A stretch of DNA of 49,621 bases from assembly GCF_002303925.1 (NCBI RefSeq), contig NZ_MRCS01000048.1:1-49621 (forward strand). Reading direction: 5' to 3'. Both the position numbers and the translations under genes were made by a program. Shown here in pieces: positions 16,353-25,101 of this stretch (the first letter of the stretch is position 1; the number at the start of each line of letters is the position of its first letter). A model generated the notes under the pieces. That model did not search any database, was not told where the DNA came from, and saw only the letters and a program-made list of their open reading frames with translations. The DNA is from Pseudomonas sp. ACN8 (GTDB lineage Bacteria > Pseudomonadota > Gammaproteobacteria > Pseudomonadales > Pseudomonadaceae).

Positions 16353-16440
16353 GTGGGAGCGAGCCTGCTCGCGAAGGGGCCATCAACTTCAACATCGATG
16401 CTGGCTGATACACCGCATTCGCGAGCAAGCTCGCTCCCAC
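16353..16440. repeat. REP doublet (REPIN), spacer family A
   Basis: Two inverted REP units, GTGGGAGCGAGCCTGCTCGCGA and its reverse complement form, flank a spacer with AACATCGATGCTGGCTGA and CACACCG-like sequence. Each REP is itself palindromic. It lies between the dksA terminator and gluQ. Confidence 0.9.
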
Positions 16441-16480
16441 AGGTGCCTGGCGCAAGCCCGAAACAAGTGACATTGTATTC

Positions 16481-17374
16481 ATGACCGCCACCTCCCCCAC
16501 TTACATCGGGCGCTTCGCCCCCACCCCTAGCGGCCATCTGCACTTCGGTTCGCTGGTCGCCGCACTGGCCTCCTACCTCGACGCGCGCTCGGTGGGCGGA
16601 CGCTGGCTGATGCGCATGGAAGACCTTGATCCACCCCGCGAGGAACCCGGCGCCCAGGCGGCCATTCTCAAGGCCCTGGAAAGCTATGGCTTCGAATGGG
16701 ATGGCGACCTGGTTCGCCAAAGCGATCGGCACGATGCCTACGCCGAGGTGCTCGATCGCCTGTTCAATCAAGGCCTGGCCTACGCCTGCACCTGCTCGCG
16801 CAAACAGCTGGAGCCGTATCACGGGATTTATCCGGGGCTGTGCCGAAATGCCGGCCATGGCACTGAGGATGCAGCCATCCGCCTGCGCGTACCGGAACTG
16901 GAATACCACTTCATCGACCGGGTGCAGGGCCAATACCGCCAGCATCTGGGGCGGGAAGTCGGCGATTTCGTGATCCGCCGCCGCGACGGGCTCTACGCCT
17001 ATCAATTGGCCGTGGTCCTGGACGACGCCTGGCAGGGCATCACCGATATCGTTCGCGGTGCCGACCTGCTGGACTCCACGCCCCGCCAGCTCTACCTGCA
17101 AGAACTGCTCGGCCTGCCGCAACCGCGTTATCTGCATATCCCGCTGATTACCCAGCCGGATGGCAACAAACTCGGCAAGTCCTACCGCTCGCCACCGTTG
17201 ACCGAGGATCAGGCTACGCCCCTGCTGCTGCGGGCGTTGCGGGCGCTGGGACAGAACCCTGGAACCGAACTGACGTACGCCACGCCACGGGAAGTACTGA
17301 ATTGGGGCATTGTCCACTGGGATGCCTCGCTGATCCCGCGCACTCTGAGCCTGCCCGAGGCACAGCTATTGTGA
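16481..17374 (+). CDS. gluQ: Glutamyl-Q tRNA(Asp) synthetase
   Basis: A 297-residue truncated glutamyl-tRNA synthetase paralogue that attaches glutamate to queuosine at position 34 of tRNA-Asp. It has the class I HIGH-like motif (GHLHFGS), the zinc-binding cysteine set (CTCSRKQ...YPGLCR) and a KMSK-like KLGKSYRS, and lacks the C-terminal anticodon-binding domain, which explains the short length. The ATG at 16481 gives MTATSPTYIGRFAPTPSG. Placement right after dksA is the common pseudomonad arrangement; a REPIN between them and the dksA terminator suggest a separate start of transcription or read-through. Confidence 0.95.
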   Translation: MTATSPTYIGRFAPTPSGHLHFGSLVAALASYLDARSVGGRWLMRMEDLDPPREEPGAQAAILKALESYGFEWDGDLVRQSDRHDAYAEVLDRLFNQGLAYACTCSRKQLEPYHGIYPGLCRNAGHGTEDAAIRLRVPELEYHFIDRVQGQYRQHLGREVGDFVIRRRDGLYAYQLAVVLDDAWQGITDIVRGADLLDSTPRQLYLQELLGLPQPRYLHIPLITQPDGNKLGKSYRSPPLTEDQATPLLLRALRALGQNPGTELTYATPREVLNWGIVHWDASLIPRTLSLPEAQLL

Positions 17375-17451
17375 TCGCACTTGCAGTGGCGCGCCCATCC
17401 GTTACCATCGCCGCACGTTATCGGGCACACGCATAAAAAAGAGAGGCCGGG

Positions 17452-17628
17452 ATGTACATCTATCGCTTGGTCCTGCTTTTGGTAGTGGGCATTTACCTGT
17501 TTTCCCCGGCCATCATGGATTGGTGGATCGACGCCACTGGCGCCTGGTATCGCCCTTATCTGCTCTGGCTGATTCTGATCGTCGTGACCTTCATCCTGCA
17601 GAGCCAAAAAGATGCCGATGAGCTTTAG
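17452..17628 (+). CDS. cbrX: CbrX, small membrane protein coupled to cbrA
   Basis: A 58-residue protein with two hydrophobic helices (residues about 3-20, LVLLLVVGIYLF, and 36-50, YLLWLILIVVTFIL) joined by a tryptophan-rich turn (MDWWIDATGAWYRP). It starts at 17452 behind GAGAGG and ends at 17628, overlapping the cbrA start by 17 bases in another frame, so cbrA translation is probably coupled to it. A small open reading frame in this place has been described as cbrX in P. putida and P. aeruginosa. It may assist or tune CbrA; its biochemical role is not known. The MNCYIY-type start is clear and codon use matches its neighbours. Confidence 0.88.
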   Translation: MYIYRLVLLLVVGIYLFSPAIMDWWIDATGAWYRPYLLWLILIVVTFILQSQKDADEL

Positions 17629-20566
17629 CCTGACCCAGATGATCCTGATCAGCGCCGCGTACCTGGCGGTGCTGTTCGGCGTTGCCTGGATCAGCGAACG
17701 GGGCATGATTCCCCGGGCGATCATTCGCCACCCGCTGACTTACACCCTGTCACTGGGCGTCTACGCCAGCGCTTGGGCGTTTTACGGCACCGTGGGCCTG
17801 GCCTATCAGTACGGCTACGGCTTTTTGTCCAGCTACCTGGGGGTTTCCGGGGCATTCCTGCTGGCGCCGGTGCTGCTCTACCCGATCCTGAAGATCACCC
17901 GCACCTATCAACTGTCGTCGCTGGCGGACCTGTTTGCCTTCCGCTTCCGCAGTACCTGGGCCGGCGCGCTGACCACGATTTTCATGCTGGTCGGCGTACT
18001 GCCGCTGCTGGCCCTGCAGATTCAGGCGGTCGCCGACTCCATCGGTATCCTCACCCAAGAGCCTGTACAACATCGCGTGGCCCTGAGCTTCTGCGCCTTG
18101 ATTACGCTGTTCACGATTTTCTTCGGCTCCCGCCACATCGCCACCCGCGAAAAGCATGAAGGCCTGGTGTTCGCGATTGCCTTCGAGTCGGTGATCAAGC
18201 TGATCGCCCTCGGCGGTGTCGGGCTGTATGCGCTGTACGGCGTGTTCGACGGCCCGCAACAGCTTGAACTGTGGCTGTTGCAAAACCAGACCGCTCTTGC
18301 TGCCCTGCACACGCCCTTGCAGGAAGGCCCGTGGCGTACATTGCTGCTGGTGTTCTTCGCCTCGGCGATCGTGATGCCGCACATGTATCACATGACCTTT
18401 ACCGAGAACCTCAACCCGCGCTCGCTGGTCAGTGCGAGCTGGGGCCTGCCGCTGTTCCTGTTGCTGATGAGCCTGGCGGTGCCGCTGATTCTCTGGGCCG
18501 GCCTGAAGCTCGGCGCCACCACCAACCCGGAATACTTCACCCTGGGCATCGGCATTGCCGCCAACAGCAAGGCTTTGGCGTTGCTGGCCTATGTCGGCGG
18601 ACTGTCCGCCGCCAGTGGCCTGATCATCGTCACCACGCTGGCGCTGTCCGGGATGGCCTTGAACCACCTGGTGCTGCCGCTGTATCAACCACCGGCCGAA
18701 GGCAACATCTACCGCTGGCTGAAGTGGACCCGCCGGGCGCTGATTGTCGCCATCATCATGGCCGGCTACGGCTTCTACCTGATGCTCGGTGCCGAGCAGG
18801 ACCTGGCCAACCTCGGCATTGTCGCTTTCGTCGCCACGCTGCAGTTCCTGCCGGGCGTGCTCTCGGTCCTGTATTGGCCGACCGCCAACCGTCGCGGCTT
18901 CATCGCTGGCTTGCTGGCGGGGATCCTGGTGTGGCTGGTGACCATGCTGTTACCGCTGGTCGGCAACCTGCAAGGCTTCTACATTCCGCTGCTGAACATG
19001 ATCTACGTGCTGGACGACACCAGCTGGCACATGGCGGCGATTGCCTCGCTGGCGGCCAACGTGCTGATGTTCACCCTGATCTCGCTGTTTACCAACGCCA
19101 GCACCGAAGAGGCCAGCGCTGCCGAAGCCTGCGCCGTGGATAACGTGCGCCGTCCGCAACGCCGGGAACTGCACGCCGCCTCGCCCCAGGAATTCGCCAC
19201 GCAACTGGCCAAGCCACTGGGTGCGAAAGCGGCGCAGAAAGAGGTGGAACAGGCACTACGCGACCTCTATCTGCCTTTCGACGAACGCCGACCCTATGCC
19301 CTGCGCCGCCTGCGTGACCGCATCGAGGCCAACCTCTCCGGCCTGATGGGCCCGAGCGTGGCCCAGGACATGGTCGAGACGTTCCTGCCGTACAAGGCTG
19401 GCGGCGAAAACTACGTCACCGAAGACATTCACTTCATCGAAAGCCGGCTCGAGGATTACCACTCGCGATTGACCGGCCTGGCCGCCGAACTCGATGCCCT
19501 GCGCCGCTATCACCGCCAGACCCTGCAGGAATTGCCGATGGGCGTTTGCTCGCTGGCCAAGGATCAGGAAATCCTCATGTGGAACAAGGCCATGGAGGAA
19601 CTGACCGGCATCGCCGCGCAGCGCGTGGTCGGTTCGCGCCTGAGTACCATTGCCGACCCATGGAAAGAACTGCTGCAAGGCTTCATCAATCTGCCGGACG
19701 AACACTTGCACAAACAGCACCTGGCCCTAGACGGCCAGACACGCTGGCTGAACCTGCACAAAGCGGCGATCGACGAACCCCTCGCGCCGGGTAACAGCGG
19801 CTTGGTGTTGCTGGTGGAAGATTTGACCGAAACCCAGATGCTCGAGGATAAACTGGTGCACTCCGAGCGTCTGGCCAGCATCGGTCGACTGGCGGCCGGC
19901 GTGGCCCATGAAATCGGCAACCCGATCACCGGTATCGCGTGCCTGGCGCAGAACCTGCGCGAAGAACGTGAAGAAGACGGCGAGTTGAAGGAAATCAGCG
20001 GCCAGATCCTCGAGCAGACCAAACGCGTGTCGCGCATCGTCCAATCGCTGATGAGTTTTGCCCATGCCGGCAGCCATCAGCACAGCGACGAGCCCGTCTG
20101 TCTGGCCGAAGTGGCTCAGGATGCCATCGGCCTGCTGGCCCTGAACCGACGCAATTTCGAAGTGCAGTTCTACAACCTGTGCGACCCCGAACACTGGGTC
20201 GAAGGCGACCCGCAACGGCTGGCCCAGGTATTGATCAACCTGCTGTCAAACGCCCGTGACGCCTCGCCTCCCGGCAGTGCGGTACGAGTCAAGAGCGAAG
20301 CCGGCGAACACACGGTCGATCTGATCGTGGAAGACGAAGGCAGCGGTATTCCGTCGAACATCATGGACCGATTGTTCGAACCTTTCTTCACCACCAAGGA
20401 CCCTGGCGAAGGCACCGGTCTGGGCCTTGCACTGGTCTATTCCATCGTTGAAGAGCATTATGGACAAATCACCATCGACAGCCCGGCTGATGTTCAAAGC
20501 CAACGCGGCACCCGAATCAGGGTTACCTTGCCGCGTCATGTCGAAGCGACGTCCGCTGTGAACTGA
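17612..20566 (+). CDS. cbrA: CbrA, transporter-fused sensor histidine kinase
   Basis: A 984-residue membrane kinase. The first 500 residues form an SLC5-type (sodium/solute symporter) domain of about 13 helices, followed by a linker (STAC-like region near 510-580), a PAS domain (QELPMGVCSLAKDQEILMWN, near 640), a dimerisation domain with the phosphorylated His766 (GVAHEIGNPITG) and an ATPase domain with N box NLLSNARDA, G1 EDEGSGIP and G2 GTGLGLAL. It senses the carbon/nitrogen balance, and its transporter part has been linked to histidine uptake in P. putida and P. fluorescens. It phosphorylates CbrB. ATG at 17612; an ATG at 17618 is an alternative. It overlaps cbrX and is followed by cbrB after 22 bases. 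Confidence 0.96.
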   Translation: MPMSFSLTQMILISAAYLAVLFGVAWISERGMIPRAIIRHPLTYTLSLGVYASAWAFYGTVGLAYQYGYGFLSSYLGVSGAFLLAPVLLYPILKITRTYQLSSLADLFAFRFRSTWAGALTTIFMLVGVLPLLALQIQAVADSIGILTQEPVQHRVALSFCALITLFTIFFGSRHIATREKHEGLVFAIAFESVIKLIALGGVGLYALYGVFDGPQQLELWLLQNQTALAALHTPLQEGPWRTLLLVFFASAIVMPHMYHMTFTENLNPRSLVSASWGLPLFLLLMSLAVPLILWAGLKLGATTNPEYFTLGIGIAANSKALALLAYVGGLSAASGLIIVTTLALSGMALNHLVLPLYQPPAEGNIYRWLKWTRRALIVAIIMAGYGFYLMLGAEQDLANLGIVAFVATLQFLPGVLSVLYWPTANRRGFIAGLLAGILVWLVTMLLPLVGNLQGFYIPLLNMIYVLDDTSWHMAAIASLAANVLMFTLISLFTNASTEEASAAEACAVDNVRRPQRRELHAASPQEFATQLAKPLGAKAAQKEVEQALRDLYLPFDERRPYALRRLRDRIEANLSGLMGPSVAQDMVETFLPYKAGGENYVTEDIHFIESRLEDYHSRLTGLAAELDALRRYHRQTLQELPMGVCSLAKDQEILMWNKAMEELTGIAAQRVVGSRLSTIADPWKELLQGFINLPDEHLHKQHLALDGQTRWLNLHKAAIDEPLAPGNSGLVLLVEDLTETQMLEDKLVHSERLASIGRLAAGVAHEIGNPITGIACLAQNLREEREEDGELKEISGQILEQTKRVSRIVQSLMSFAHAGSHQHSDEPVCLAEVAQDAIGLLALNRRNFEVQFYNLCDPEHWVEGDPQRLAQVLINLLSNARDASPPGSAVRVKSEAGEHTVDLIVEDEGSGIPSNIMDRLFEPFFTTKDPGEGTGLGLALVYSIVEEHYGQITIDSPADVQSQRGTRIRVTLPRHVEATSAVN

Positions 20567-20588
20567 GACCGTCGAGAGTATCGAATCA

Positions 20589-22028
20589 ATGCCGCACATT
20601 TTGATCGTCGAAGACGAAACCATTATCCGCTCTGCCTTACGCCGCCTGCTGGAACGTAACCAGTACCAGGTCAGCGAAGCCGGATCAGTGCAGGAAGCAC
20701 AAGAACGCTTCACCATTCCCTCGTTCGACCTGATCATCAGTGACCTGCGCCTGCCGGGCGCGCCTGGCACGGAGTTGATCAAGCTCGCCCAGGGCACGCC
20801 GGTGCTGATCATGACCAGCTATGCCAGCCTGCGCTCGGCGGTCGACTCGATGAAAATGGGTGCGGTGGACTACATTGCCAAGCCATTCGACCATGACGAA
20901 ATGCTGCAAGCCGCCGCACGCATCCTGCGTGACCGACAAACGGTACAAGCCGGCGGCGAAGCGGTTACCGGCAAAGCCGCCAACGGCGCGGCGAAATCCG
21001 GGACCGACAACAGCAACGGTGAAATCGGCATTATCGGCTCGTGCCCACCGATGCAGGACCTGTACGGCAAGATCCGCAAAGTGGCACCGACCGACTCCAA
21101 CGTTCTGATCCAGGGCGAATCGGGTACTGGTAAAGAACTGGTGGCGCGCGCCCTGCACAACCTGTCCAAACGCGCCAAGGCACCGATGATTTCGGTGAAC
21201 TGCGCGGCGATTCCGGAAAGCCTGATCGAATCCGAACTGTTCGGCCACGAAAAAGGCGCATTCACCGGCGCCAGCGCCGGACGCGCCGGCCTGGTGGAAG
21301 CGGCGGACGGCGGCACCTTGTTCCTCGACGAAATCGGCGAACTGCCACTGGAAGCCCAGGCTCGCCTGCTGCGCGTATTGCAGGAAGGCGAAATTCGTCG
21401 CGTGGGCTCGGTGCAGTCGCAGAAAGTCGATGTGCGCCTGATCGCCGCGACTCACCGCGACCTCAAGAGCCTGGCGAAGATCGGCCAGTTCCGCGAAGAC
21501 TTGTATTACCGCCTCCACGTTATCGCGCTGAAGCTTCCAGCCCTGCGCGAACGCGGTGCGGACGTCAACGAAATCGCCAATGCGTTCCTGGCGCGGCAAA
21601 GCGCGCGAATCAACCGCACCGACCTGAAGTTCGCCGCGGATGCCGAGCAAGCCATTCGTCACTACTCCTGGCCGGGTAACGTTCGCGAACTGGAAAACGC
21701 CGTCGAGCGCGCCGTTATCCTGTGCGAAAGCCCGGAAATTTCCGCCGAGCTGCTGGGCATCGACATCGAACTGGGCGACCTGGAAGACGACGAGTTCATT
21801 GGCCTGGCGCCCCAACAAGGCAACGGCAACACCGGTAACAGCAACCACGAACCGACCGAAGACCTCTCCCTGGAAGACTACTTCCAGCATTTCGTCCTCG
21901 AACATCAGGACCACATGACCGAAACCGAGCTGGCCCGCAAGCTCGGAGTCAGCCGCAAATGCCTGTGGGAGCGCCGTCAGCGCCTGGGCATCCCGCGGCG
22001 CAAGACCGGGGTGGCCAGCGAAAGCTGA
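20589..22028 (+). CDS. cbrB: CbrB, NtrC-family sigma-54 response regulator
   Basis: A 479-residue activator of sigma-54 promoters. The receiver domain has Asp52 (IISDLRLPG) as the likely phosphorylation site. The AAA+ domain has Walker A GESGTGKE, the sigma-54 contact loop GAFTGA and Walker B GGTLFLDEIGEL. The C-terminal helix-turn-helix is ETELARKLGVSRKCLWERR. It activates crcZ and amino acid utilisation genes when good carbon sources run out. cbrA is 22 bases upstream, and a strong terminator lies about 75 bases after the stop, with a CbrB-type site between the stop codon and the terminator. Confidence 0.97.
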   Translation: MPHILIVEDETIIRSALRRLLERNQYQVSEAGSVQEAQERFTIPSFDLIISDLRLPGAPGTELIKLAQGTPVLIMTSYASLRSAVDSMKMGAVDYIAKPFDHDEMLQAAARILRDRQTVQAGGEAVTGKAANGAAKSGTDNSNGEIGIIGSCPPMQDLYGKIRKVAPTDSNVLIQGESGTGKELVARALHNLSKRAKAPMISVNCAAIPESLIESELFGHEKGAFTGASAGRAGLVEAADGGTLFLDEIGELPLEAQARLLRVLQEGEIRRVGSVQSQKVDVRLIAATHRDLKSLAKIGQFREDLYYRLHVIALKLPALRERGADVNEIANAFLARQSARINRTDLKFAADAEQAIRHYSWPGNVRELENAVERAVILCESPEISAELLGIDIELGDLEDDEFIGLAPQQGNGNTGNSNHEPTEDLSLEDYFQHFVLEHQDHMTETELARKLGVSRKCLWERRQRLGIPRRKTGVASES

Positions 22029-22076
22029 ACCGCACCTGTCTCATGTGCGGGGTAACACGTGACTTTGTGAAAAAAC

Positions 22077-22102
22077 TGTTACCTCAGCTTTTTCACGTAA
22101 CA
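22077..22102 (+). promoter_or_regulatory. CbrB binding site upstream of crcZ
   Basis: TGTTAC (22077-22082) and GTAACA (22097-22102) are separated by exactly 14 bases, the arrangement reported for CbrB sites (TGTTAC-N14-GTAACA) in P. aeruginosa. A further GTAACA half-site is at 22052-22057. The site lies about 100 bases before the -24 element of the crcZ promoter, the expected place for a sigma-54 activator. Confidence 0.85.
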
Positions 22103-22103
22103 A

Positions 22104-22141
22104 AAGCCGGGGCTTACGGTAACGAAGCCCCGGCTTTTTTT
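22104..22141 (+). terminator. cbrB terminator
   Basis: A perfect 12-base stem AAGCCGGGGCTT / AAGCCCCGGCTT (22104-22115 and 22125-22136) with a 9-base loop and a seven-T run. It separates cbrB from crcZ. Confidence 0.93.
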
Positions 22142-22199
22142 GGCCATCGAAATACCTGCAGACCGGCCTAACCCCTTGTTTTATTGGGTTTCGCAAAAG

Positions 22200-22216
22200 T
22201 TGGCACGCACCCTGCT
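22200..22216 (+). promoter_or_regulatory. Sigma-54 promoter of crcZ
   Basis: TTGGCACGCACCCTGCT: GG at 22202-22203 and GC at 22214-22215 with ten bases between, matching the -24/-12 pattern. The expected RNA start is about base 22227. Confidence 0.9.
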
Positions 22217-22226
22217 ATATGTTTGG

Positions 22227-22598
22227 TACAAGAACAATAACAAGCAATGCACAAGACAATAAAAATAAGACGAATCGACTCACGCACAATAAAAACAAGA
22301 CGGCGAGAGGCGCAGCTAACTGATTCTTTTGGAGAGGCGTTGTATTTGGGGCTTGCCCCACGACCAGGCCGAGAACAACAAAAAACTGTCTTAAGACAGA
22401 GCCTGTACTGGTTGGATCGAAAGATCACTGCAATTCAGCGACCAAAGCAATCCGTTTGCTCTTGGCTCCCGATTGGGAGGGTCATGAAGGAAAGCTTCAT
22501 GGCGAGGGCGCTCAACAAAAACAAGAAGCCCGAAACCAAAAATAAAAATAGAGCATGCAACTACTTCTTGGGGAGCTTCGGCTCCCCTTGTGGTTTCT
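22227..22598 (+). ncRNA. crcZ: CrcZ decoy small RNA
   Basis: A roughly 370-base RNA between cbrB and pcnB. It carries at least six A-rich CA-type motifs (AANAANAA): 22230-22243, 22258-22268, 22288-22298, 22374-22385, 22514-22527 and 22538-22549. These bind Hfq with Crc and so free catabolic mRNAs from translational repression. The 3' end is set by a GGGGAGC-TTCG-GCTCCCC hairpin (22570-22587) followed by a T-containing stretch. Position, sigma-54 promoter, CbrB site and CA motifs agree with P. aeruginosa CrcZ. The exact ends are estimated. No protein-coding frame in it is supported. Confidence 0.93.
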
Positions 22599-22616
22599 GC
22601 GATTCGGAAAACCCCT

Positions 22617-22713
22617 GTGGGAGCGGGCCTGCTCGCGAAAAACCCATTGGCGCCGCTGGACACCTGATTCCCGCATTATCGTTAACGACCATCGCGAGCG
22701 TGCTCGCTCCTAC
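22617..22713. repeat. REP doublet (REPIN) after crcZ
   Basis: GTGGGAGCGGGCCTGCTCGCGA at the left and TCGCGAGCGTGCTCGCTCCTAC at the right flank about 50 bases that include ATTATCGTTAACGACC, like the end of the family B spacers. It separates crcZ from pcnB. Confidence 0.85.
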
Positions 22714-22824
22714 AAGGTCAATTTGCGCCGTCCTACACCATCCCCCGACTAAATGCTAGAATCCCCGCCCATCATGCGGTCATTCTTCTGTTATGGCCGA
22801 ATATTCCTTCAAACAGTGCATCCC

Positions 22825-24225
22825 ATGCTGAAGAAGCTGTTCCAGTCATTCCGTACTCCCAAGCGTCCTACGCAACACATTCGCAGCACGCCTGAAGTGC
22901 TCAACAGCGGCCAACACTCGCTGCAGAAGGCGCAATTCAGCCGCTACGCGGTGAATATCGTTGAACGCCTGCAGAGCGCCGGTTATCAGGCTTACCTGGT
23001 GGGCGGTTGCGTGCGCGACATGCTGTTGGGTATCACACCGAAAGATTTCGACGTAGCCACCAGCGCCACACCCGAGCAGGTACGGGCCGAATTCCGTAAC
23101 GCGCGAATCATCGGGCGCCGGTTCAAACTGGTGCACATCCACTTCGGCCGCGAAATCATCGAAGTCGCGACCTTCCGCGCCAATCACCCGCAAAACGAAG
23201 ACGAGGAAGACAGCAACCAGTCTTCGCGCAACGAAAGCGGGCGCATCCTGCGCGATAACGTCTATGGCACCCTGGAAGAAGACGCGCAACGTCGCGACTT
23301 CACCATCAATGCCTTGTATTACGATCCGGTCAGCGAACGCATCCTCGATTACGCCAACGGCGTACACGACATCCGCAATCACCTGATCCGCCTGATCGGC
23401 GATCCGACGCAACGCTACCAGGAAGACCCGGTACGGATGCTGCGGGCCGTGCGCTTCGCCGCCAAGCTGAACTTCGGCATCGAAAAACACAGCGCCCTGC
23501 CGATCCGCGGCCTGGCGCCGATGCTGCGCGAGATCCCGTCGGCCCGCCTGTTCGAAGAGGTGCTCAAGCTGTTCCTCTCCGGCCATGCCGCCGATACGTT
23601 TGAAATGTTGGTCGACCTGCAGTTGTTCGATCCACTGTTCCCGGCCAGCGCCGAAGCACTGGAATACAACCCGACGTACACCCATACCCTGATCAGCGAA
23701 GCCCTGATCAATACCGACCTGCGGATCAAGCAGAACAAACCGGTAACCCCGGCGTTCCTGTTTGCAGCCCTGCTCTGGCCTGCCCTGCCGGCCCGAGTCC
23801 TGCGCCTGCAGGAGCGTGGCATGCCGCCGATTCCGGCGATGCAGGAAGCGGCACACGAGCTGATCGCCGAGCAGTGCCAGCGCATCGCGATTCCGAAACG
23901 TTTCACCATGCCGATCCGCGAGATCTGGGACATGCAGGAACGCCTGCCCCGCCGCAGCGGCAAGCGTGCCGATCTGCTGCTGGACAATCCGCGCTTCCGT
24001 GCCGGCTACGACTTCCTGCTGCTACGCGAAAGCGCCGGCGAGCAGACCGATGGCCTGGGCGAATGGTGGACGGACTATCAGGACGCCAACGAAAGCGAGC
24101 GTCGCGACATGATTCGCGACCTCAGCGGCAAGGACGAAGGCACCGGCGCCCCGCGCAAGCGTCGCCGCAGCGGGGGATCCAAGCGAAAACGCACCGCCGG
24201 CGCGTCGAGCACCACGGGCGAGTAA
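22825..24225 (+). CDS. pcnB: Poly(A) polymerase I
   Basis: A 466-residue nucleotidyltransferase of the class II CCA-enzyme/poly(A) polymerase family that adds 3' adenylate tails to RNAs and so promotes their decay. The catalytic region is clear: GGCVRDMLLG, then DFDVATSA with the two metal-binding aspartates, and RRDFTINAL. The C-terminus is a long basic tail (RKRRRSGGSKRKR) expected to bind RNA. The ATG at 22825 gives MLKKLFQSFR, the usual pseudomonad start; the reading frame extends upstream to 22753 but that part has no ribosome site. folK follows after three bases. Confidence 0.93.
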   Translation: MLKKLFQSFRTPKRPTQHIRSTPEVLNSGQHSLQKAQFSRYAVNIVERLQSAGYQAYLVGGCVRDMLLGITPKDFDVATSATPEQVRAEFRNARIIGRRFKLVHIHFGREIIEVATFRANHPQNEDEEDSNQSSRNESGRILRDNVYGTLEEDAQRRDFTINALYYDPVSERILDYANGVHDIRNHLIRLIGDPTQRYQEDPVRMLRAVRFAAKLNFGIEKHSALPIRGLAPMLREIPSARLFEEVLKLFLSGHAADTFEMLVDLQLFDPLFPASAEALEYNPTYTHTLISEALINTDLRIKQNKPVTPAFLFAALLWPALPARVLRLQERGMPPIPAMQEAAHELIAEQCQRIAIPKRFTMPIREIWDMQERLPRRSGKRADLLLDNPRFRAGYDFLLLRESAGEQTDGLGEWWTDYQDANESERRDMIRDLSGKDEGTGAPRKRRRSGGSKRKRTAGASSTTGE

Positions 24226-24228
24226 TCC

Positions 24229-24714
24229 ATGGAACGCATCTACATCGGCATGGGCAGCAATCTGGCTGACCCCGCCGAACAATTACGCAGCGCCGTCGAG
24301 GCGCTGGCGCAGTTGCCGCAATCGGAGCTGGTCGGGGTATCCGCGTTTTATCAAAGCGACTCGCTGCTACCCGGACAACCGCGCTACACCAACGCGGTGG
24401 CCGCTCTCGACAGCACGCTGGCGCCGCTCGACCTTCTGGATGCCTTGCAAGCCATCGAAAACGGCCAGGGTCGCGAGCGCCTTGAGCGCTGGGGACCGCG
24501 CACACTGGATCTCGACATCTTGCTGTTCGGTGATCGCCTGATCGACGAACCGCGCCTCAAGGTTCCCCATTACCACATGCAGGAACGGGCCTTCGTGCTG
24601 TATCCGCTGGCGGAACTGACCCCTGCGGATCTGCGCCTGGCCGATGGCCGGATCTTGGCCGAACTGCTCAAGGCATGCCCGTTCGTCGGCCTGGAACGCC
24701 TCCCCCAGATTTGA
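24229..24714 (+). CDS. folK: HPPK: 6-hydroxymethyl-7,8-dihydropterin pyrophosphokinase
   Basis: A 161-residue enzyme that transfers pyrophosphate from ATP to 6-hydroxymethyl-dihydropterin, the step before dihydropteroate synthase in folate synthesis. The family signature RWGPRTLDLDILLFGD is present; its two aspartates bind magnesium. The start YIGMGSNLADP is also typical. It begins three bases after pcnB, so the two are one transcript; a REPIN follows. Confidence 0.96.
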   Translation: MERIYIGMGSNLADPAEQLRSAVEALAQLPQSELVGVSAFYQSDSLLPGQPRYTNAVAALDSTLAPLDLLDALQAIENGQGRERLERWGPRTLDLDILLFGDRLIDEPRLKVPHYHMQERAFVLYPLAELTPADLRLADGRILAELLKACPFVGLERLPQI

Positions 24715-24726
24715 CGAAGATCCCCT

Positions 24727-24814
24727 GTGGGAGCGAGCCTGCTCGCGATAGCGGTAGTACATTCAATATTGATATGGACTGACACACCGCCATCGCGAGC
24801 AGGCTCGCTCCCAC
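24727..24814. repeat. REP doublet (REPIN), spacer family A
   Basis: GTGGGAGCGAGCCTGCTCGCGA on the left and TCGCGAGCAGGCTCGCTCCCAC on the right flank a spacer containing ACATTCAATATTGATATGG and CTGACACACCG. It lies just after folK. Confidence 0.92.
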
Positions 24815-24881
24815 ATTGGTTTGTGACGAACACAAAAGTGCAGCCAACCGCCGAATCGAACAAACCTGCTGAATCGCATCA

Positions 24882-24921
24882 GTTACCCCGGTAACACCCC
24901 ACCCGTAACAATGCGGTAACA
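24882..24921. promoter_or_regulatory. GTAACA repeats upstream of panB
   Basis: GTTACC-CC-GGTAAC (24882-24895) is a near-contiguous inverted repeat, followed by further GTAACA copies at 24905-24910 and 24916-24921 (the first is at 24891-24896). The hexamer equals the CbrB half-site seen before crcZ, but the spacing differs. A TTGACT (24930-24935) lies just downstream and could be a panB -35. The rest of the 280-base gap before panB shows nothing I recognise. Confidence 0.4.
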
Positions 24922-25101
24922 CACGCAATTGACTTCCCTCGTTCTCCTCACGACTATAGGCGTCCCGCTGCCGCCTACACGGCGTTCAAGGGCGCAATCC
25001 AGGCCTTAAAAGCACGACGAAAGAGCGTGCGCCTGTATTCAACGAAGAATCACGCGCGTTACTCGCAGTAGTTTCCACAGCGCCTGAATGAGGAACTTTT
25101 C

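Noticed and set aside
15635..17317. A 560-codon open frame on the minus strand across dksA and gluQ
   Set aside because: It is fully antisense to two well-recognised genes, has no family features and arises from GC-rich third-codon positions.
22247..22759. Open frames within CrcZ and the following REPIN
   Set aside because: They are lysine/arginine-rich artefacts of the A-rich CA motifs, with no ribosome site, and the region fits CrcZ in every respect.
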